DNA of 35,532 nt from JAYWDA01 sp043747555 (GTDB lineage Bacteria; Bdellovibrionota; Bdellovibrionia; Bdellovibrionales; Bdellovibrionaceae): the NCBI GenBank assembly GCA_043747555.1, contig JAYTOY010000053.1, positions 1 to 35,532 of the forward strand, in the 5' to 3' direction. Position 1 is the stretch's first letter, and every line of letters starts with the position of its first letter. Made by a program: the position numbers and the translations under genes. Under the pieces are notes generated by a model, which did not search any database, was not told where the DNA came from, and worked only from the letters and a program-made list of their open reading frames with translations. This document shows, one piece after another, positions 8,662 to 18,600 of the stretch.

Positions 8662-9934
8662 GGAGCTTTTAGTCCTCTTTTGTCTTATCTTTTATTTGCC
8701 GTCGCGTGCGGGTCCGCGCCCCAAAGTTCCACCTGAAAAGGCAAAGCCAACTTGGAAAGAATTACTAGGCTGGAGCGGCTCGATTCGGTTGGCAGAATTT
8801 TCAAAAGACAACTCGTTTGAAAATAAACAAGGTTATTTGATATCAGGCCTTTGGATGAATCTAAGACCTGCTAATGTGCTTGGATTTAAGATCTACATTG
8901 ACGGAAACGTTCAAGGCCAAAACTTCACCCGTGATCAATATTCTATTGGGGACTTGCGAGAATTTTATATTGATCGAAGCATTGGACCTTTTGATCTTCG
9001 CTTTGGCCGACAAATTGTCCCTTGGGGACGCGCCGATAAAGTGAATCCGACCGATATGTGGACTTTGCGAAATTTAAATCTCCTTGTGACAGATAGCGAA
9101 GACCAAAAAACTGGTTTATTGACAATACTAACCGCTCTTAACTTTCAAAGCTTCCGAGTTCTTTCGCTTTGGCAGCCGGAATGGCGACGCCCCAGTTTTC
9201 CAGTTCCCCCACTGCCACCAGGAGTGACAACTGAAAACTTACCCCCAGAAAAAGTAAAAAATCAGTATGGCCTGAAATTTGATTACATTGATGGGGATTT
9301 GGAGGGATCAATTTCTTATTCTCACGTCATTGATAAGAATCCTGATCTTTCATTGCTGGTCGCTGATCAAAATGGAATTCAGCTTGGGTTTTTGTATTCA
9401 CCCATCGAGGTTTACGGTGTTGATTTTGCAAAAACATTAGGTCCTGTTGGGACAAGGGGAGAATGTGCCTACACCAAAACCTCTGACCTCCAGGGGATAA
9501 ATCCTTTAGTCAAAAATAGTCAGGTCTTTTGCGTTGTCGGGGCGGACCGTACCTTTGGGAGTTTTTATATTAATGTCCAATATATTTATAAACATATCTA
9601 TAATTTTCAAGATGTTAGTGGGATTACTGATCCGATCCTACAGGCCTTGGCGATTCAAGAAAATATTCTTGCAAATCAATTCAATCCAGAGATGCACGGA
9701 GCAAGCTTTCGTGTCAGTCACAAGGCATTCAACGAAACTTTAGAAAGTGAGCTAAGCCTTTTGATTTGGGCCAAAGATCAAAACCATATCTTAAGCCCCA
9801 AAATGACCTATTCTTTTTCAGATAATCTTCGTGGCATCGTCGGTGGGGAGATTTATTCTGGCATACCCAGTACCTTTTTTGGCCGCTTCAAAGACTTATC
9901 ACGTAGCTATCTTGAACTAAGATATCTTTTCTAA
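8627..9934 (+). CDS. Outer-membrane beta-barrel partner of the RND-LolA exporter (DUF1302-like)
   Basis: The ATG at 8627 is preferred over the TTG at 8618 because AGGAG sits 9 bases before it, inside the end of the exporter gene; the 35-bp overlap suggests translational coupling. The 435-residue product has a signal peptide (hydrophobic core about 12-23, cleavage after PSRA) and alternating amphipathic strands. It shows the motif RFGRQIVPWGRADKVNPTD (about residues 123-141), typical of the DUF1302-like barrel group found beside RND/LolA-like genes, and ends in YLELRYLF, a terminal Phe as used by the BAM machinery. It would form the outer-membrane end of an envelope-spanning export route. The substrate is unknown; lipid or a hydrophobic metabolite is the reasonable guess. 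Confidence 0.8.
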   Translation: MCLRHDFWKNFKELLVLFCLIFYLPSRAGPRPKVPPEKAKPTWKELLGWSGSIRLAEFSKDNSFENKQGYLISGLWMNLRPANVLGFKIYIDGNVQGQNFTRDQYSIGDLREFYIDRSIGPFDLRFGRQIVPWGRADKVNPTDMWTLRNLNLLVTDSEDQKTGLLTILTALNFQSFRVLSLWQPEWRRPSFPVPPLPPGVTTENLPPEKVKNQYGLKFDYIDGDLEGSISYSHVIDKNPDLSLLVADQNGIQLGFLYSPIEVYGVDFAKTLGPVGTRGECAYTKTSDLQGINPLVKNSQVFCVVGADRTFGSFYINVQYIYKHIYNFQDVSGITDPILQALAIQENILANQFNPEMHGASFRVSHKAFNETLESELSLLIWAKDQNHILSPKMTYSFSDNLRGIVGGEIYSGIPSTFFGRFKDLSRSYLELRYLF

Positions 9935-9954
9935 GTTCGAAAGGTAGGAGGTCC

Positions 9955-9984
9955 TTCATAAAAACTCCTTAAAAAATATCTAGA
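9955..9984 (+). repeat. Copy B of the dispersed 29/30-nt repeat, at the 3' end of the phosphatase gene
   Basis: It matches 5135-5163 with one mismatch and one A more. Here it covers the last codons and stop of the PafA-like gene (read on the minus strand) and then AAGGAG and an ATG that open only a 23-codon frame. Confidence 0.7.
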
Positions 9985-11540
9985 ATTTGGCCATGGCTGG
10001 TGGCTGGTGGAACAAGGCCCAACATAAAAGAAAGTGTGGGAGCAATATCTAGTATCTGTGCTCGTTTGGGATAAATTCCCTTTTGAACGCCAGGACCTGC
10101 AATGGCTAGTGGCACGGTTCGATCATATGAGAATCCGCTGACATGGGTCGTGGCTTTATCGCCGGACTCCATATAAAAAGGCCGTGGAATTATAATCAAA
10201 TCACCACTTTGTTCGATAATGTACTGCTTTGATAATTGTTGGCCAATCTCGCCAACGGGAAGCTCGCCCTTTCGGTAATCTGATGAAGTGGCAACAAACC
10301 AAACACCCGGTTCTTCAAGAAGGACCTTTTTAATTTCGGTTTCAACTTCTGAAAGATCTAATTTCTTTTCGGAAAGAGTAGCTCGGTCCAAATAAAAATT
10401 TAAAGCAATAAAACTTGCAATCCATTGGTTGTTTTTTGGGCGCCCATATTTTTTATCAAGATGGGAATTAATTTTCTTGAAAATTTCCTCAGTATTAAAT
10501 TTTCCGGCCTCTAGTTTTGCGCTTGTTGCATATTCTGTCGTTGGTGCAATTCCATGATCCGCCGTCAGTACGATCATCGTATCTTTTAGAAGACCTTGGC
10601 TTTTTAAAAAGCTAAAAAACTTTGCAAGGCTTCGATCTTCTGAAACTGTCAGCTCTTCCATCTCGCGGGAGTTGGGTCCAAAGGCATGTCCCAGCATATC
10701 GTGACTGGAAAGGCTGATAGCTAAAATATCAGGATCACTATCTTTACCTAGCTTTAAAGATTTCACGGCCTCTGTGGCCAGGTTCATTGTTAAATCGACA
10801 CCATAAGGCAGAGCCAGTATTTTTGGATCACCAATTTTTGCTGTTTTTAAAAAAGGACCGTCGCTTCCCTCCGTCAGACCTGTTGTTTTGTCTTTAGATT
10901 GCCAAACATAGTCTTTGCCGATCTCTTTTTGAAGGCGCTCATTTTCTTGACCGACCCAAGCAGGAACGGATTTGTCAGCGCTATAATAGGTGCTTGTCAC
11001 CCATTGATGAGTTTTATCATCAAACCAAAGCGCATGATCAGCACGATGTCCGCCCAGCATCACGGCTGCACGATCTTTTAAGGCGATGCCAATCACTTTG
11101 GATTTGTAGCCTGCATTTTTTAATTCGTCGCCGACCGTTGAGGTCTTTAAATTTCTTGGCGAAATCTTGTCTTTTTCATCGGCCGCACAATAAACATTTT
11201 TGCGAGCGACTTTATCGTACCAGTCGTTAAGAACGATCCCGTTCATATTAGGATGGGCGCCCGTTAAAATCATGGCGTGTCCCGGGCAGGTAATATTCTG
11301 AAGAACATCGTATTCAGCGATTGGAAAATAGGCGCCTTCAGACATCAGGTACTTAAAGCCACCAGAACTTTTTGAAGAGGGCTTTTGAAATCTTGTCTCG
11401 AAGCGACTTAGAAAGTCTGCCCGAAGTTGATCAATGACTATGACCACGATTAATTTTGGTTTTTGTATGGGTTTTTTTAACGGAGATCCAAAAGCTAATG
11501 AATGAATCAAAAAAGCGATAAAAATAAATAAAACGCGCAT
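9969..11540 (-). CDS. Secreted alkaline phosphatase, PafA-like
   Basis: The protein has 523 residues and a signal peptide (cleavage near residue 18, AFG). Alkaline-phosphatase superfamily motifs occur in order: VIVIDQLRADF (metal-binding D37), NITCPGHAMILTG (nucleophile T84, as in the Thr-nucleophile PafA group), SLSSHDMLGHAFGP, VLTADHGI, and near the end THVSGFSYDRTVPL followed by ILDIAPT. Length and order fit periplasmic phosphate-irrepressible phosphatases of the PafA type, which release phosphate from many monoesters with Zn2+. Related phosphodiesterases share much of this fold, so the substrate is not certain. It lies 19 bp downstream of the small secreted protein gene in the same direction, probably one transcript. 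The ATG has only a weak AGCAGG upstream. It converges with the barrel gene, leaving 34 bp. Confidence 0.85.
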   Translation of the reverse strand: MRVLFIFIAFLIHSLAFGSPLKKPIQKPKLIVVIVIDQLRADFLSRFETRFQKPSSKSSGGFKYLMSEGAYFPIAEYDVLQNITCPGHAMILTGAHPNMNGIVLNDWYDKVARKNVYCAADEKDKISPRNLKTSTVGDELKNAGYKSKVIGIALKDRAAVMLGGHRADHALWFDDKTHQWVTSTYYSADKSVPAWVGQENERLQKEIGKDYVWQSKDKTTGLTEGSDGPFLKTAKIGDPKILALPYGVDLTMNLATEAVKSLKLGKDSDPDILAISLSSHDMLGHAFGPNSREMEELTVSEDRSLAKFFSFLKSQGLLKDTMIVLTADHGIAPTTEYATSAKLEAGKFNTEEIFKKINSHLDKKYGRPKNNQWIASFIALNFYLDRATLSEKKLDLSEVETEIKKVLLEEPGVWFVATSSDYRKGELPVGEIGQQLSKQYIIEQSGDLIIIPRPFYMESGDKATTHVSGFSYDRTVPLAIAGPGVQKGIYPKRAQILDIAPTLSFMLGLVPPATSHGQILDIF

Positions 11541-11559
11541 TCAAAACCTGCTTTTCTTT

Positions 11560-12033
11560 TTAGTTAATTACAAGATGGCTGACTTCTACGATACCTGTGT
11601 CTGAACTGACAAAATCTTTAAGAATCAAATCGCCTGGCAGTGGAGTCACCAAATTTTTGTAAGAATAAATTCCTTGAATAAATTTATTAAAAATATCTGA
11701 GCGTGCATAGATGATTTCGAATTTAATCTTAGCATCTTCCCAAAAAATCCTTCGTTTCGTAATAAGGGTGTTGAAGGTTTTAGCTTTTAAGGTGGTCGAC
11801 AATACGAAATGAAGACCTTGAACTGCTTTCGTCAAGGTAAAAGGGCTGCTTTTTTCAATCTCTGTGCATAACTGCTCATTTTTTTCACAAACTGACATTT
11901 TCATTAAGACCGGTTGATTTAGATAAAATGCAATATCGTTGGTCGAGACCACATACGAAAAGTGAAGATCCTTTTTCGGAGCCGAAAAAGCGATGAGGGG
12001 ACATAAAAAAAGAAGCAATGATTTCCATCTCAT
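11560..12033 (-). CDS. Small secreted protein upstream of the phosphatase, unknown function
   Basis: The protein has 157 residues, with a typical signal peptide (MRWKSLLLFLCPLIAFSA, then PKKD). The mature part has alternating hydrophobic residues that suggest beta structure, and two Cys (in SVCEKNEQLC) that could form a disulfide in the periplasm. It is probably the first gene of a two-gene operon with the PafA-like phosphatase. Forty-five base pairs separate it from the divergent deaminase remnant, so the two share an upstream region. No family is recognised. Confidence 0.65.
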   Translation of the reverse strand: MRWKSLLLFLCPLIAFSAPKKDLHFSYVVSTNDIAFYLNQPVLMKMSVCEKNEQLCTEIEKSSPFTLTKAVQGLHFVLSTTLKAKTFNTLITKRRIFWEDAKIKFEIIYARSDIFNKFIQGIYSYKNLVTPLPGDLILKDFVSSDTGIVEVSHLVIN

Positions 12034-12078
12034 GATCTGTTAAATATTACTGACATAAAATCTTGAGGTCAAAGAAAG

Positions 12079-12409
12079 ATGAAACACAGTCAATTCATGC
12101 GTGAAGCTATTCGTTTGTCGCGGGGGCATATGATCAAAGGCGACGGTGGACCTTTCGGAGCTGTTGTTGTTAAGAAAGGCCGGATTATTGGGCGCGGGTG
12201 GAACCAAGTAACGTCTAAGAATGATCCCACAGCTCATGCAGAAGTTATGGCTATACGTGATGCTTGTAAGAAACTGAAGTCCCATGATTTAAGTGAAGCG
12301 TTAATTTATACATCGTGTGAGCCTTGTGCCTATAAAACAAATTTTTCGTAAAGAAGCGCTTGTGGCATTTAAACTTTGGACCCAAAAAGAAAACAAACTT
12401 AGCTACTGA
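12079..12409 (+). pseudogene. Guanine-deaminase-like gene with the middle deleted
   Basis: The first 84 residues are a clear cytidine/guanine deaminase-fold enzyme: GGPFGAVVV, HAEVMAIRDAC (zinc His and catalytic Glu) and the start of the second zinc motif, SCEPC. The family continues with PMCL and about 50 further residues. Here the frame instead runs into YKTNFS and stops at 12351. In the +1 frame from 12329, however, the sequence reads PIKQIFRKEALVAF, then KLW, and ends NKLSY before TGA at 12407-12409; this is the usual C-terminus of the guaD-type family. So N- and C-terminal ends survive, and roughly 150 bp between them are lost with a frame change. The product cannot complete the fold. 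Confidence 0.75.
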
Positions 12410-12620
12410 ATTTTAATTCGCCTCATCCTGAGACAACAACAAAATCTGATTTTATTAAACTAAAATCTATTGAAGCTGACGGCTTTTCTCATTTTGAGAA
12501 AATAAAAAGTCTAGTCTAGACAAGTGGTGTTTTATGGCAAAATGCAAATATACCTCACTCGACCTTTAATTGGGCGCCAAAAAACCGATACAAATCAAGG
12601 TACTTTCTTAAAGGATTGAT
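12410..12620 (+). promoter_or_regulatory. Upstream region of the polyketide synthase operon with two inverted repeats
   Basis: No gene is visible here. Two inverted repeats lie close together: TTCTCA-TTT-TGAGAA (12486-12500) and GTCTA-GTC-TAGAC (12509-12521). Both could be operator half-sites. An AT-rich stretch follows (around 12530-12560) where a promoter could lie. AAAGGA at 12610-12615 is the ribosome site for the synthase. The promoter boxes are not clear. Confidence 0.4.
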
Positions 12621-15600
12621 ATGTCATCTGAGAATAAAAATAAAATTGCTGTGATTGGTATTGGCTGTACTTTTCCGGGCGCCAAAACTAAAGAAGAGTT
12701 CTGGGAAGTTATTTTGTCCCGTCGACAGCAATTCCGCAGACACGTAGATTCGCGGCTTCCAGTTAAAGACTACTTTAATCCAGATAAAAAAGCTGAAGAC
12801 ATGTGCTATGGAAAGTACGCTTCATACGTTGAAGGTTATGAATTTGAATGGGCTAAGAAATTAATCCCTAAAATCACATTTGAATCTAACGACATTGTTC
12901 ATTGGCTTTCTTTAGATACAAGTATCAAGGCATTGGAAGACGCTGGGTATGATATTAAGTCCCTCTCTAACTCAAACACTTCTGTGATTGTTGGTAACAG
13001 TTTAACGGGAGAGCAGTCGCGAGCAGTTTCTATGCGCTTGCGATGGCCCTTTATCCGCCGCGCGCTTGAGCAATCTGGAGAACTTGCCGGCATCACTGAT
13101 GAACAGCTGGAGAAGTTGTCCGAGGTTATGCAAAAAGTTTATAAGTCAGTTTTTCCATCGATCAATGAAGATACATTAGCTGGAGCACTTTCAAATACGA
13201 TTCCAGGGCGAATTTGTAACTATCTAAACTTTAAGGGTGGTGGATATACTGTAGATGGCGCTTGCTCCTCTTCGCTCATTGCAATCGCAACGGCAGCCGA
13301 TGCACTAGTCTCTGGAAAAGTCGACATGGCGTTAGCCGGCGGAGTCGACGTTAGCCTAGACACTTTCGAATTAATTGGATTTGCAAAAACTGGTGCTCTG
13401 ACGACAAATACGATGCATGTGTACGATAAAAAGGCACAAGGATTTATTCCTGGTGAAGGGGCCGGATTTGTTGTCTTAAAAAGACTAGAAGATGCTATTC
13501 GAGATAATAACAAAATTTATGCTGTCGTGAATGGATGGGGAATTTCATCTGATGGAAAAGGTGGCATTACTGCCCCAGATAAAAATGGTCAAAGCAATGC
13601 TCTGCAAAAAGCTTACCGAATGGCTGGCTACACTCCGGACAAACTTAGTTTTATTGAAGGTCATGGAACAGGCACTGTGGTTGGTGATAAAACTGAAATC
13701 GAAGGCATCGCTTTAACAATGCAGGCATTTGGAATTAATTCGACGGAAAGAGCTGTTGGGATGACCTCATTGAAATCTATCATGGGTCATATGAAGGCCG
13801 CAGCGGGAATCGGTGCATTTATTAAATCTGTCATAGCTGTCGACCGTCGAATACTCCCGCCAACGGCTGGATGTATCGAGCCCAACCCCATTTTTAACAC
13901 AATGGGAAAAAATTTATTTCCTGTTATTCGAGGTGAAATTCGGTCCCATCAAAATATTATGAAAGCCGGAATTTCTGCCATGGGCTTTGGTGGAATCAAT
14001 TGTCACGTGACCATTGAATCTGGTACACGCGAGTCGCAGCCCATTCATACTTCTTTGCAGGAATCAAAGCTCTTATGTTCGTCTGAAGATACAGAAATAT
14101 TTCCTATTTCTGCAAACAACCGTAATGAACTTATACAAAAAATACAGCAAGTATCGATCGAAGCGAGCACGATGAGCTTTGCAGAAATGATCGACATGGC
14201 AGCAAGCTTATCTAAAAAAATTAGCGAATCTGAAGTTTGCCGATTATCTGTGGTCGCTAGTAATCCAGGCGATCTTTCTGAGAAATTAGCTCAAGCATTA
14301 GTGCTGTTGCAAAATAACCCACAATTCGAAATGGAAAAAAAGTTTCTTTCCAATCAAGATAGATCTGTCCTTATAGGCTGTAAAAAAAATCAGCAAAAAA
14401 TTGCATTTATGTTCCCTGGCCAAGGCAGCCAATTTTTAAATATGGGTCGTGCTTTAGTTGAGCGTTATGATTGGGCCCAAGAAATGTTAGAAGAAGCATC
14501 CCAAATCCTTTCACAACAGTTTAATCTGGATCTTAAAAGCACACTCTTTAAGGACTACTTTAAGGCAGAAAATTCAGATGAAGTTTTGAATTGGGAAAAA
14601 GGTTTGTCAGAAACAAACTTTGCCCAGCCGGCAATTTGTCTTGCAACAGCTCTTTGGTTAGAGCATTTAAAAAGAATCAATATTAAAGCGGAAGTTGTTT
14701 TAGGACATAGTTTAGGAGAGCTCAGTTCTTTCTACTATGCAGACGCGATAACTTTCAAAGAACTAATTGAAATTTCTGCTCTGCGTGGTCAGCTGATGGC
14801 AGCGTCATTCGAAAGTGCAGGCGGAATGGCAAGTCTTGCTTGCGACCGACAAAAAGCGGAAGCGATCATCAAAGAGGTTGAAGGCTATATTACGATAGCC
14901 AACATTAACAGCCCAAAACAAATCGTTGTTTCGGGTGCAAAAGACGCAATAGCATCTGTCCTTAAGGTGGCGTCTAAGCATCATGTTGCCGTAACACCGC
15001 TGAAAGTTTCTAATGCGTTTCATTCGAAACTTGTCGAGTCAGCATCAGTTAAAATAAAGGACTATTTTTTTAATAAGCCCGGATCTAGAGCCATCCAGAA
15101 GAAAGTGGTTACTGGAGTCGATGCCCAAGTCGTGCAATCTGAAATCAATTTAAAAGACTACTTATCTAAACAAATAATACAGCAGGTTGACTTCGTCGGT
15201 TCAATTCAAACGCTAGCTCGATCTAGTGACCTTATTCTTGAAGTCGGTCCCGGAGATATATTAACTAAACTTCACGGGCAAAATTTTGAAGGGCAAGATA
15301 ATTCCCATGTTTTTAGCGTACATAAAAAGGGGCTAAGTTCCATTGACTATAAAGTGATGCTCGGAGGCCTTTTTGTAAATGGAGTTCCGCTAATCTGGAG
15401 TGAGATTTTCAAAGATCGATTTGTAAAAGAGTTTTATCCCTTTGCCTTCAAAAAGTTTATAGGAAATCCAGTTGAAAATGAATTCCATGTGCCTGAATTG
15501 GGGCTTCACCGTTCGATTAAAGAAAAATCTATACCGCAACCTTTCATTTGGAAGATTGAAAAGTCATCTCCTCTTCCACCGGCAATGCCAGAAATCACCC

Positions 15601-18600
15601 TTGAGAAGGCGGACCTCACACCAAGAGAAATGCCTATGAATGCTCAAAAAAGCCAAAGTCATGAAAAAATGAAAAATGTGGTTATTGGTTTGATCTGTGA
15701 TCGAACTGGATTTGTACCAGAAATGATTCATTTAGAAATGAAAATGATTGAAGATTTAAACCTTGATTCGATAAAAGCAGGCGAAATCATAGCTACCCTC
15801 ATGGCAGAATTTGATGTCCAGGGTGAAATTGATATGGCAAAGCTCTCTACCGGTACATTGCAAGATTTAATTTCGGCAATGGGCGGTGGCGGCACTTCTG
15901 CAGCTGTTGTAAATGAAGCGATTGTGCTTCAAGAAACCAACCAGCCCATCGAACTTTTTCCGGCGCGACAAGGCGAGCAGAAATCTATAAAGGTAGAAAA
16001 GGCGGTCATTAGTCTTATCTGTGATCGGACTGGTTTTGTGCCAGAAATGATTCGTTTAGATATGAAGCTGATCGAAGACCTTAACTTGGATTCGATCAAA
16101 GCTGGCGAGATCATTGCTACTCTAATGGCAGAGTTTGATGTGCAAAACGAAATTGATATGGCAAAGTTGTCTACTGGGACTTTGCAAGCTCTCGTCACTG
16201 CGATTGCCGGAACTCCTTCGGTGCAAACTGTTTCATATGCTCATGCGGCAGCTTCGGGAATGGATTTTGGTCCGCCGTTAGCCAGGGCGCCGAGCGTGTC
16301 TTATGTGCAACCACCTCAGGCACCTAAAATTGTGTCCGAGAAAATAAAGAAATCGACCATTCAGTTGATCTGTGATCGCACCGGATTTAGTCCCGAAATG
16401 CTTCGAATGGACATGAAAATCATCGAAGATCTTAACTTAGATTCTATAAAAGCGGGCGAGATCATTGCAACTTTGATGGCCGAGTTCGATGTTCAAAAAG
16501 AAATTGATATGGCAAAGGTTTCAACTGGAACATTGCAGGAGTTAATCCATGCAATGGGCGGCGAAGGTCAAGCTGAGCCATCCAACGTGATTGAAATCAG
16601 ACAGCCATCAGCAGAGCCAAAGGCCCCGATTGTTCTAGATATTCACCAAGTCATTCTAAAAAATATTGAGAAGATCACTCATATTCCTCAGGCGGAAATA
16701 AGAGATGATCTAAAATTGCAGAGTGATTTAGGGCTTAGTCGGACGGCTGTTGAAAAATTGATCGGCGAAGTCTGCACCCAAACAGGAATAAAGCCTAATT
16801 TAGATGTTAGCGTAGTTCAGGATTATCCTGTTAAAGAGCTGGTTCGAGTTTTTAAAATTCTTGAAAAGAATAAGAGCGAGAAGACTGTTGAAAAAAAGAA
16901 AAATAATCTTCAATATTATGATCGTTGGATCCGTGGGTTTAATGTAAAGTTTGCTCGACAGGACCGAAAAATCGCAACCTCTTTAACGGTCCGAAGCTCT
17001 GACGATTTGAATCAAGCACGGGTTTTAGTCTTGGCTGATGATGCCACCCAGTTATTGGTTTCAAATCTTATGCAAAGTCTGTCGCAGGCTGGAGCTTATG
17101 TTGAGGCACGATCTTTCGCCGATATTTTAAAACCTAAAGAAAAAGAACCACTCAATTTCTCACATATATTTTTTTTCCAACCTTATAATACCGGAGATGC
17201 TTTTGGACCCAATTTACTACGCTCTGTCGATCGGATCGAGGCCTTACGCAAAATCATCCTTACCAACTCTGCGTTGGTCAGGAATAAATTTTTGAGCTTT
17301 ATTCAATTTGGAGACGGCCATTTTGAAAAAGGCTTTCAATCTCCTTTGACTGAAGTCACGACCTCTCATGCCATTGCATCGGCTTTAGATAAAGAGCGAA
17401 GCGACTATAAAATTCGTGTGATTAGCCTTGGATTAAATCCGGATCCACGCATGATGGCGTATGAGATTTTGGAAGAACTTAAAACGAATTTAAAATTTGA
17501 TGTCGTGGGTTTTGATAATGAATCTCGGCGGCACGTTTACGAAATTGAAGTTCAATCGAAACGCCAAATGAAGTCCAAAAATATCTTATGGTCTAAATCG
17601 GATGTTGTCGTGGTGACCGGTGGAGCTAAGGGCATTACGGCAGAATGCGCAATCGCCTTTGCAAAAAAACACAAGGTAAAACTTGCACTGTTAGGCTCGT
17701 CCCCATTGCCACCAACGGACGGCAACTTAGCACGCTTTGCTCGTGAAAATATCGAATTTAAATACTACCAATGTGACGTTGCAGACGAAGGAAAAGTTCG
17801 CGAAAGTTTGTCCCAAATTCAAAAAGAACTAGGGCCGATTTCAGGAGTTGTTCATGGTGCTGGCAAAAATACTCCGCGGCTTTTCCTTACAGTTTCTGGA
17901 CAAAATGCTTTGGATGAAATTTCCCCTAAGGTCCTAGGAATCTATAATTTGTTAAAAAATATTGAACCAAAAAATCTTAAAATGGTGATTGCACTGACCT
18001 CTATTTTAGGAATTGATAATGTCCCAGGAAACGCTTGGTACGGATATTCTAACGAAGTCTGCCACAATATTATAAGAAAGTTTTCACAAGCTCATCCAGG
18101 GTGTCATGCAACGTGTATCGCTTACGGAATGTGGGCCGAGGTGGGAATGGCGGCACAACTTAAAACAGAAGATCGGTTTGCGGCGACTGGAGTCAAACCT
18201 ATTCCAAAAGATGAAGGTGTTAAGTTCTTTATGGACTTGGCTGAAAATGAAACTGCCGCAGATGAAGTGATTGTAACTTCTGGAATTTGGGAGGGGAGTC
18301 GAATTCCAGAGCCTCGGGGTGGAAAGCCAGTAAGCAATCGGTATTTGGAAACTACAATTATGGCTCTAGATAAGGTTGAAGCTCTTTGTCAGTCTCACCT
18401 GACCTTGGAGGACGATAAATACGTAGCTGACCATTGCTATAACGGCAATTATCTCTTTCCAACTGTGTTTGGATTAGAGGCAATGGCGCAGGCCGCGGCC
18501 TATGTCACTGGAATTCATAATCCTGATAATATTCAATTTGAAAACATAAAGTTAGAAGTACCGATCACCGTACATGAAGCGAAGGGGACAGATATCGAAG

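Noticed and set aside
9888..9959. Minus-strand ATG with AAGGAG opening a 23-codon frame after the phosphatase stop
   Set aside because: The frame lies antisense to the end of the barrel gene and has no protein character; the good ribosome site is explained by the duplicated 29/30-nt sequence.
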